Assembly: GCA_949825065.1 (NCBI GenBank)
Contig: OX463844.1
Coordinates: 25,329,763-25,393,762 of the forward strand
Source of the DNA: Odontocerum albicorne
Taxonomy: Eukaryota > Arthropoda > Insecta > Trichoptera > Odontoceridae
Direction of reading: 5' to 3'
DNA: 64,000 nt
Part shown: piece by piece, positions 56,836-64,000 of the stretch
Position numbering within the stretch: position 1 is the stretch's first letter
Layout: the number at the start of each line of letters is the position of its first letter
Program-made: the position numbers and the translations under genes
Notes under the pieces: generated by a model
The model's database searches: none
The model's input: only the letters and a program-made list of their open reading frames with translations
What the model was told of the DNA's origin: nothing

Positions 56836-56905
56836 ATACATAGTACATCTGGCGGACTTATTGCTTTACATCATTTTTCTAGCCAACCACCTTATCTTGG
56901 AAACG
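56836..56905 (-). repeat. SINE family A tail fragment
   Basis: TAGTACATCTGGCGGACTTA, TTCTAGCCAACCACC: reverse, decayed. Confidence 0.4.
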
Positions 56906-57118
56906 TTATGTTGTTTTAATCTATGGCCGATTTTGCAAAAGAAGTATTTGTTTACATTCAAGTAAAAAAAAGTATAATCTGTTAAAAATAATGATACAAC
57001 TAGATGAAAGGAATTCGTAAAAGGATAAGGGAGAGAATCTCTTCGTTATTCGTTCGTTAAAGAATAAGGGAAATTATGATGGATTTGTTTGAGGACAGGG
57101 GAAAATATTCCGAGTAAT

Positions 57119-57480
57119 TTAATATTTTTTTAAATAAGGATGGTGCACATCTGATGGCTCTTGGAAGTTCGTTCTACAGTCGCGTCGAACGAACCACAAA
57201 TGAAAATGTGTAAAATGAAGTGTGGTGTGTTGGAATGCAAAGGAGTCTCTCAACGCCCGATCGAAAAGAACGTCTGTATTCTGAAAGTAAATTTTTTCAC
57301 GAAGATTTGAAGGAGAATTTTTAATCCCGTAAAATAATGTCAACAGAACGTAAAGGTCTCTTGGTTGCCTGATTTTAAGCCATTGAAGTTTGTTCCGAAG
57401 CTCAGCTTCTTTTTTATTGCAAATTCTAATTAGGAGATTGATTATTTGTTCCGTTCTAGGTGGAGTTGTCAAACTTTGAG
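57119..57480 (-). pseudogene. Unrecognised minus-strand frame, possibly LINE C-terminus
   Basis: A stop-free minus-strand frame of 139 codons (57119-57538) reads ELRNKLQWLKIRQPRDLYVL, LTLFYGIKNSPSNLREKIYF, RALRDSFAFQHTTLHFTHFH, CRTNFQEPSDVHHPYLKKY. The first 20 or so codons overlap the neighbouring mariner end and are not native. The layout K-x-x-R-R-D-L-x-x-L-x-x-(L/F)-x-x-I resembles C-termini of Jockey/R1-type elements, but the match is weak. Confidence 0.35.
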
Positions 57481-57488
57481 ACATACTA

Positions 57489-58490
57489 CCTTGATGAAAA
57501 AGTTTTAGGACCGGCCATCGTGTGGCGCTGTCAGTCACCCGATTGGAATTCCTTTTTTGTTAGGTTACCACATTTATCATTGACACTTCCCTCCAAATTT
57601 CAGCGTCATAGCTTGACATTTGTAAAAGTTACGCGAACTTATCCGATGAAGGAGTAGGTGTCCTACCATCGGACCGAAACTCCGAACAAGCTATCCATCA
57701 CTTGTATAAAAGTTACGCTGTACTGAGTACATCTACCTTTGTACGTGTTTTCGATTTTTTACAAGTTTGAAAATGGCATCAACTGAGCATCAACGAGTTT
57801 GCATTAAATTTTGTGTGAAAAACGGATTTAACGGTCCGCAGACCTTAGAAATGTTGGAGAAGTGTTTTTTGGTGGCACGAACGCTTCAGAAGTGGTCGTG
57901 AGTCGGTCGAGGATGACGAACGCAGTGGCAGTCGAAAACGGATGAAAACATCGATAAAATCAAAGAAATTTTGGCCGAAAACCGCAAATTGACTATCAGA
58001 GAGCCGACAGAGGACTTGAACATCGCTTATGGATCCGCTCAAGACATTTTGGTTACTGATTTGGGCCTCAGACGTGTCGCTGCTAAACTTGTGCCGAAAG
58101 ACCTCAATTTCATGCAAAAAAAAGACCGCGTTGAAATCGCGAAAGACATGATTTCCATGAGTTTTTGACCAAAAACAACACGACTACTATCCAGCAGCCT
58201 TTCAATTCACCTGATCTGGCTCCCTGCGACTTTTTCCTGTTCAACCGACTTAAAAAACCGCTTTGCGGAACGCGTTACAGCACCCGAGAGGATGTCATGA
58301 AAAAATCGAAGACGGCTCTGATGGACATACTGAAAATTGAGTACCAGCGGTGTTTCGAGGATTGGATCAAGCGCTGGCGTAAGTGCGTTGCAGTCGATGG
58401 GGAGTACTTTGAAGGGGACCATATCGATTTTGATGAATAAACTTCTATTTTCGATTTTATGAATAAAGTCCTAAAACTTTTTGATCAAGG
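57489..58490 (+). mobile_element. Mariner deletion derivative, copy 2
   Basis: Same element as 54062-54970 in opposite orientation; 1002 bp. Ends CCTTGATGAAAAAGTTTTAG (after TA at 57487-57488) and CTAAAACTTTTTGATCAAGG (ending 58490; the following TA has decayed to TG). Coding remains: QRVCIKFCVKNGFNGPQTLE from about 57792, HTH frame 57971-58168, C-terminal frame 58165-58440 (SPDLAPCDFFLFNRL, GEYFEGDHIDFDE). It has the same internal deletion junction as copy 1, and an extra 84 bp in the leader (57624-57717). Confidence 0.9.
57634..57707. mobile_element. Small hairpin insertion inside mariner copy 2
   Basis: Relative to copy 1, 74 bp are inserted between direct repeats AAAAGTTACG (57624-57633 and 57708-57717). 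The insert contains TCCGATG...CATCGGA enclosing GTAGG...CCTAC, a stem-loop with a 5-nt bulge. No coding capacity; class unknown. Confidence 0.6.
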
Positions 58491-58584
58491 TGTACTTGAA
58501 ATTTCAAACTAAAATATCTCTGAAAATGGATGCAGTTTTGACAATTATGAACGATTCGTCAATTTCAATTACCAATAATTAAAA

Positions 58585-58985
58585 ATTGTATTATTTTTAA
58601 GTTATCAAGATTTGGAAATAAATAACTCAAACCAATTGAGTCAGAGTTAATTTCAAGGTTGCCTAATTTGCGTGAGTTCTAAACAGGAATAAAACAATGT
58701 AAAATTGAACAAATAAAAAATGAACAAATAAAAAATTGTACTTTTTGGAGTTATCAACAGTTGGAACTAAACAACTCAAGCCAATTGGGTCAGAGTTGAT
58801 AAAAAATTGCCTCATTGCAAAAGCCCTAAGCAGGAATAGAAAAATGTTGATACAATTCTAAAATTGTATTTTTTGGAGTTATCAACATTTGGAACGAAAC
58901 GACACAAGCAAATTAGGACAGAGTTAATTAAAGGTTGCCTCACATGCATGACTTCTAAGCAGGAATAGAAAAAATGTAAATTTAG
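58585..58985. repeat. Degenerate tandem repeat, about 128-149 bp, three copies
   Basis: GTTATCAA is followed by TTTGGAAMKAAAYRACWCAA, TYAGRKCAGAGTTRAT, AARRTTGCCTMA and CTAARCAGGAATARAAMAATGT at 58600, 58750 and 58878. The middle copy has an extra AACAAATAAAAAATG block. Confidence 0.8.
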
Positions 58986-59264
58986 CTCTGAACACATAAT
59001 ATACTGGTTTATAAATAATGTATCGTGCTTCCAACTGATTAAACGTGAAACAATCAAAGCGAGGCGATCTTTGGACACGACGTCATAACAATTTTATCAT
59101 TTTTCACACAATTAATGGGGTTCATCCGTGTTGATAATGTACGTCAGGAGTTTCCAACATTTTGAAGAAAAAGATCTTGCGACGACTTCCGTGAGTGACA
59201 GAACATTTGACTACAGCCCGTGGGCGAAGGATTCGATTGAAGATGACCGAAAAAATGTTCAGGT

Positions 59265-59335
59265 CTGGTGCAGCTTGTTTGGAAAATATTGCCACGTGGC
59301 CATAGACCAGCCACGCTGTAATTTATAGTTTATAG
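59265..59335 (+). repeat. SINE family A tail fragment
   Basis: TTTGGAAAATATTGCCACGT, GGCCATAGACCAGCCACGCT, GTAATTTATAG: degenerate forward tail next to a family C head. Confidence 0.45.
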
Positions 59336-59339
59336 AAAA

Positions 59340-59440
59340 AATGCCGGTGTCGTTCGAGGGGAGTAGCACAGCGCGGGGTTCGAACCGATGACCTTCCGCA
59401 CGGAAGTCCAGTGCGTTACCGCGCGGCCATGCACCTCAAT
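59340..59440 (-). repeat. SINE family C head, reverse
   Basis: TCGAGGGGAGTAGCACAGCG, CGGGGTTCGAACCGATGACC, TTCCGCACGGAAGTCCAGTG, CGTTACCGCGCGGCCATGC. The tRNA-like head is nearly intact; the body is missing. Confidence 0.75.
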
Positions 59441-59444
59441 TGTG

Positions 59445-59900
59445 CTAATATTTTTGAAGTTGCTGATCTTTTGTTAATAACTCTGAGTGTCGTATACCTT
59501 TTAAATAAATAAATGAATTACTCCATTAGTTAAAAGGTTGCGGATTGACGGTTGGCCGATGGAATTTCGTGAATAGTACAAGCATTTATGTGACCCAATT
59601 GGAGACTGATGAGAGATGACATGGCGCATCTTGAATCGGATCGGCACACAAAATACTGTATTTTTACTAAAAATGTCTATTTCAATATCACTCGTCAGCC
59701 CATCAAAAATAACGGCAAAGACTAATGTGTGTCGTTTTTGCTGCTCTCGACTGAATAAAGAAAGCCCTATCTATCTGTGTGTATGAATAAAAAAACATTT
59801 TAAATAAAGGAGATGATACCCAATGGATATTTCATTTCTACTGTTCTCGATTTAATAAAGTACATCTGTGTACCTAAAAGATTAATTTTAAAATAACGGG
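59445..59900. other. No gene seen
   Basis: AT-rich; nothing recognised. Confidence 0.4.
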
Positions 59901-59904
59901 TTTT

Positions 59905-60600
59905 ACATACCATCACACCGTTTCCCTATCGGGGTAGATAGAGGACAGAGCGCCCGACTTTCATATCTTAACACACACTCTCCGCTAGTCCTATATTCAT
60001 ACAACTCCTACTATTTCGTGGCCTAGTTGGTAAGACGCCTGTCTCCTAGCCCGGAAGTTGCGGGTTCAAATCCCGCTGGAATACGGTTTTTTTTTTAAAG
60101 AATTCCATTCTAGTTTTCACTTAAGGCCACTTCAATATCTTTCTGGTTGGGTTAGGAGAGATTAGCACATAGCAATAAGCCTGCCAGGTTGTACTGTATA
60201 CAACCATGTTTTTTTCTGACTTCTTACAATTCCTTCTTTCAAAATATCATCCAGCCATACTTTCCTTGCTTTTCCTCTACCATAACATGCCAAAAATCCC
60301 CCTTGGGTGGTTTTCTTCATTTTACTCAACACATCAGCCTTAAACTCACATTCATCCCTTACTCTTGCATGCATTTTTACAACATTTATCTGTTATTTTT
60401 AGTATGCTTCCACGTCCACGTTTCATTCTCATACATCCAAGTTGGTACTCAAATACTGCTGTGGACTATCATCTTAGCAGATTTTAATACTGTCCGGTTC
60501 AAGTATACCTGTTTTAATGCCCCGTTGACTTTGTTTTCTATCGCTACACGCCGTTCAATATCCCTCTTAACCATCATTTGAGGAAATACTACCTAAATAT
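59905..60600 (-). pseudogene. RTE-like LINE 3' end interrupted by a SINE
   Basis: The terminus ACCATCACACCGTTTCCCTA, TCGGGGTAGATAGAGGACAG begins at 59910; after the SINE at 60006-60205 the LINE resumes. Minus strand there reads VRDECEFKADVLSKMKKTTQ, GGFLACYGRGKARKVWLDDI, LKEGIV (60374 to 60230), matching R-(I/V)-R-(N/D)-E-C ... V-x-S-(R/K)-M-K-K ... R-G-x-x-R-(R/K)-V-W-L-D-x-I. Frameshifts make it dead. Confidence 0.7.
60006..60205 (+). repeat. SINE family A, full copy nested in a LINE
   Basis: GTGGCCTAGTTGGTAAGACG, CTGTCTCCTAGCCCGGAAGT, GCGGGTTCAAATCCCGCTGG, T-run, TTCCATTCTAGTTTTCAC, CTTTCTGGTTGGGTTAGGAG, GCCAGGTTGTACTGTATACA. Head is very close to the family consensus, so this is among the younger copies. 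Confidence 0.8.
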
Positions 60601-60604
60601 AAAA

Positions 60605-61500
60605 AAAATCTCAATTTGCTTTTACAATCACTTTCCTTTCACACTTTTTTACCACTATGACTTGGGGTAAATCTATTCATTTATAAATTTCATGTCAAAA
60701 TCAGGGAGGAACAGGGTTATAAATGTAGCACGACTCAAATGAGTTTGCCAGGATAGAAAGAATTCGATATCTGTTGTTCAATACACTAAAAGAATTAGAT
60801 AAAAAATATAGTCGATGATTTTAAAATGAAAAGTAATACAAATGTTAAATATTCTGCGACTTTGCAGGTAGATCTAAAATTCACTGCATAAGTATACTGA
60901 ATCTAGATTCTATCTAAACACATTCAATGCACACACAAGTCACTATGGATGATATGGAATACATCATTCAAAAGATGAAGAGGCCAACTGCCTAAGAAAT
61001 CTCAGATTAGAACTCTAGTTATTTTGCACAACTCAAACAAAAAAAATCCCAGTAAAATTGTCAGTTCGTCCTGTGGACAGATATTGTTTGGGCTAGTATT
61101 TGTTTACTATGTCATAGATTTTGTCATTCAGTAAGTCTTTGCAGTGCTTTCTTAAATAATAAATTTTGTGGAAATTATAAAGTGCTATTTTTGTCACTTA
61201 CCAGCATACTTTTGTGTACTTCAGTTAGCATAAAACACTAAAATAAAATAAAGATTCTAATAAAACGATGTGATGCAAACGTACATAGCAAGCATGCTAA
61301 GTATTAGACAATCCAGTACACACAAATACTCGTATATACATATTTTCGATGACAAATGAATAATATATACTTTATTTTTTTAACATTGATAAAATATTTA
61401 GGAATATATACAGATCACAGTAGTCCAGATCAGTAAACTTGAATAATAAATATACATTTCAAGTGAACCACTTGGGTTTGGCTATAGAATGGAGACCATT
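60605..61500. other. AT-rich DNA, no gene seen
   Basis: Nothing recognised; (possible upstream LINE debris from 60900). Confidence 0.35.
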
Positions 61501-61509
61501 TAATTAGTA

Positions 61510-62060
61510 CCATATGCTATGCTGATAAGGCAACAATCCTTGTAGAATCTGAAGACGACCTCCAAAAGATGCTCCATAGGTTTCATCTATCATCACAAGA
61601 ATGTAATATGGCCATATCTGTAGAAAACACTAAATGTTTAAAAAAAACAGTGAGATGCCAACTTATGTTTGATGATAAAACTATTAAACAAGTGTTCAAA
61701 TATCCGGTGTCAATTTTCTCAGTTACAATGAACTCCACACAGAAATAAGAGGTCAAATAAATAAAATAGATGCCATCTCCGGATGCCTCAAAGATGTGGA
61801 TGGAATAAAAAAAAATAAGACACAGTAAAGTCCAAATTTACAAAGCATGTGTGAGGCCAATCATGACTTGTGGAATAGAGTCTAAAGCAGATACAACAAA
61901 AACAAAACATATGCTCAGAACAAATGAAATGAAAACTCTCAGATTAATTGTTGCAGAGATATGCATGAAATACCCGCTGACAGTCATCCCCAAGGAAGAT
62001 CACCAAAAAGATAAAAGGATAGCTGGGAGTTAAAATCTCAAAAGATGCAGTCTTGATGAT
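61510..62060 (+). pseudogene. RTE-like LINE reverse transcriptase, palm onward
   Basis: Plus strand from 61518 reads YADKATILVESEDDLQKMLH, RFHLSSQECNMAISVENTKC: the reverse transcriptase catalytic Y-A-D-D box with the second Asp changed to Lys, and the following thumb helix. It continues with LMFDDKTIKQVFKYPVS and, in a 60-codon frame (61851-62033), MRPIMTCGIESKADTTKTKH, MLRTNEMKTLRLIVAEI, matching V-R-P-I-M-T-Y-(A/G)-I-E ... A-D-T-(T/S)-K-T-K. Frameshifts and the lost Asp rule out function. Confidence 0.8.
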
Positions 62061-62064
62061 AGCA

Positions 62065-63450
62065 CACCAAAGGTCTTAAAAGAAAGAAGAACTATAAATC
62101 CGATGAATCCGTTTATTCATTCAATCAACCTGTCATTCAAACCATATACTCATATATCAATAAAAAAGCAAATTATCTATAAAAAAAAACAAATATCTGT
62201 TATTAAAAGTATATATTATATGTGCTAAGAATGTCAATACAGCATTATTACTAGTAAACATGTTATGAATCAAGATTAGTATAAAATGAACAAATTTGTA
62301 ATATTATGCGAGCTTGTCATACAGAAATAGATGCATATGTCGACAATTTGATATCATTTATATTAATTGGACCATATATTTTGATGATGAAATACTATTA
62401 TATTTTTAACTATAAATATATTCTTTTAAAAATAATCAGTGTTTTTCTAATGTTAACCACATTTATTAGAAAAATGTATCTAGTGAAGCAGCTTGTTTTG
62501 CAATATGTATGTATGGACTAAACAGTAACATACACAGAATAGATGTATTTGTAATCTGCAGCAAGAAAAGGATAAAATACTTATTCCATAGATACCAAGA
62601 TGTACTATTGCATCTATCCTCGAGAGACTGAGTGTATGAATGTTAATAGATTCTAAATATCCTTAACCAACTCAAATAGAACCAAGCATACCAATAATTG
62701 TTTGTGAACTGCATTTTTATGATGATTTTATTCACCATACTTGGAACAAAACGGTGGTTGATACAGAGACGAATCAAAAATAAACTTCTTTTTAAAAGAA
62801 GCTTTAATTTGATTAAAATCATTTTAAAGAGTTTTTCAATAAGTTATAGACGGAAAATAATGTCAAATAATGATATGTGATGATCATACAAATTATAGGG
62901 TCCTCCTTTATCCCATTATTATATCTTTTTTTGGAACCCCAATATAAAAACTAATTTTGGAAATGCAAATAAGAAACTTAAATTTCAATAAAATGTCAAA
63001 ATACCAATTTAATTGGGGGCTGATTTCAAATTTACTTAGAACAAAAAACCTTACACAAAGTTTAGAAATAAGCATTTCAAGTTAGTTGGTAAGACACCCC
63101 ACCCCCACCAAGTTATCTATACAGTTGACATTCAGTCGGTGATCCCAAATGATGTTTAAGGTATTTAATAAATTGCTTAATTTAAATACTTTTCCATTGT
63201 AATTATGTCTAGCAAAGTGATATAAAATATATGCAATGCAAGTACAACAGAGCAATAAAAGTTGAATGACTTGTACAGATAACAAACATACACTTTATTG
63301 CACCATAATAGACAGCGTACAGGAAAATTACCAATTATTGATCAATTCAATTTAAAATTTATTTTAATTACCCAATTTGAAGGCCCTAAGGGAAAAACTT
63401 TAAATCAATTGAATTTTATATTATAACCAAACAGTTTCATTCGAAAAAAG
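62065..63450. other. AT-rich DNA, no gene seen
   Basis: Frames at 62306-62521 and 62698-62880 are Phe/Ile/Leu-rich as expected of AT-rich non-coding DNA. Confidence 0.4.
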
Positions 63451-63454
63451 AACC

Positions 63455-63600
63455 TCTGTGTCATAGTCGGTAAGAAGTTTGACTTTTTCTATCAGTGTTT
63501 TGGGTTCGAATCCCAATAGTACTAAAAAAGAAAAAGGATTTTAGCCTAGTAAGAGTTCATCTTGAAACAAAAGTAGCCTAGTAAAAGAGTTCATCTTGCA
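63455..63600 (+). repeat. SINE family B head, decayed
   Basis: CTCTGTGTCATAGTCGGTAA, box B GGGTTCGAATCCCAATAGTA, A-run, TAGCCTAGTAAGAGTTCATC followed by a 35-bp near-duplicate (AAAGTAGCCTAGTAAAAGAG, TTCATCTTGCAAC). Confidence 0.6.
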
Positions 63601-63619
63601 ACAAACGCGCTTGATTTGT

Positions 63620-64000
63620 GCTAGTTTTGTTGTCTCTTTACGTTCGAGGTAGTATTGCCAACAAATTATTTTTCAACATTTGTTTTTGATGAACACCATA
63701 CTTCCTCGGGATTTAAGCTAAGCATCACTACATTTGATATACTCAAACAAATAAAGTTGATGAAAAACACGAAAGCAGTTGGGCCGGACGGAGTACCTAC
63801 ATTATTTCTTAAGGGCTGTAGTGAATTGCTTTCTGCACCTCTTGCTTACATATTTAATCTTGTCTTCCGAGTACATACTTTTCCAAGTGAATGGAAAAAG
63901 ACTCGAGTTATTCCCATATTTAAAAATGGTTCTAAGGACGATGTAACCAACTACAGACCTATCGCCATACTTTCTTCAATAGCTAAGCTCCTAGAAATGT
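63620..64000 (+). CDS. Jockey-like reverse transcriptase, N-terminal part, cut by window edge
   Basis: One uninterrupted frame reads VVLPTNYFSTFVFDEHHTSS, GFKLSITTFDILKQIKLMKN, TKAVGPDGVPTLFLKGCSEL, FNLVFRVHTFPSEWKKTRVI, PIFKNGSKDDVTNYRPIAIL, SSIAKLLEM to the last base. The motifs G-P-D-G-(I/V)-P, P-x-x-W-K-x-x-x-(V/I)-x-P-(I/L)-x-K and N-Y-R-P-I-(S/A)-(L/I)-L are the first reverse transcriptase blocks of the Jockey clade. No stop in about 125 codons suggests a relatively young insertion. The 5' end seems truncated next to a SINE; an endonuclease domain is not visible upstream. Confidence 0.85.

Noticed and set aside
60006..60080. tRNA gene (GTGGCCTAGTTGGTAAGACG ... GGGTTCAAATCCC)
   Set aside because: Best-looking tRNA-like head in the window, but it continues into the family A SINE body and many decayed copies exist.

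Overview
This window looks like arthropod, most probably insect, nuclear DNA. It is strongly AT-rich, has almost no long open frames, and is packed with eukaryotic repeats: tRNA-headed SINEs, RTE-like and Jockey-like non-LTR retrotransposon debris, Tc1/mariner, hAT, piggyBac-like and Helitron DNA elements, and several minisatellites. I cannot name the order or species from sequence alone. No rRNA gene, functional tRNA gene or CRISPR array was seen.

Only one host gene is well supported: a first coding exon on the minus strand at 36637-36838. It encodes the N-terminus of an ABC transporter of the ABCG1/ABCG4 type and ends at a GTAAGT splice donor. A GC/CpG-richer patch at about 37230-37400, with a TCAGT initiator, is its likely core promoter. 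The remaining exons should lie at lower coordinates and mostly or wholly outside the window; the AT-rich DNA below 36.6 kb would be its intron 1.

Layout. 0.6-9.7 kb: a deleted mariner, SINEs, a nine-copy 92-bp minisatellite inside an inverted-repeat frame, a four-copy 103-bp satellite, and a LINE split by a SINE. 9.8-16.9 kb: a hAT-like MITE, 5S-like degenerate repeats, SINEs, RTE-like LINE pieces, a 243-bp foldback element with a 20-bp target duplication, and a 44-bp-arm hairpin. 18.9-27.7 kb: mariner fossils, a hAT element carrying a nested SINE, a SINE with an expanded tail, and a piggyBac-like MITE. 28.0-31.4 kb: an end-to-end Helitron with decayed Rep and helicase coding sequence. 32-46.5 kb: foldbacks, LINE fragments, the ABCG exon, a second copy of the 14.2-kb foldback, a hAT MITE with a perfect 8-bp duplication, and a 50-bp perfect palindrome. 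47-64 kb: SINE clusters, satellites, two mariner copies sharing the same internal deletion in opposite orientations, a hAT C-terminus, RTE-like pieces, and the start of a Jockey-like reverse transcriptase running off the window edge.

The most interesting material is structural. Two foldback elements (241 and 243 bp) have 18-20 bp target duplications, more like retrotransposition than cut-and-paste. A mariner deletion derivative apparently spread after losing two catalytic residues. A tiny hairpin insertion sits in one mariner copy. The octamer TACGAGTA is strikingly over-represented. All element family names here come from motifs read by eye; no database search was run.
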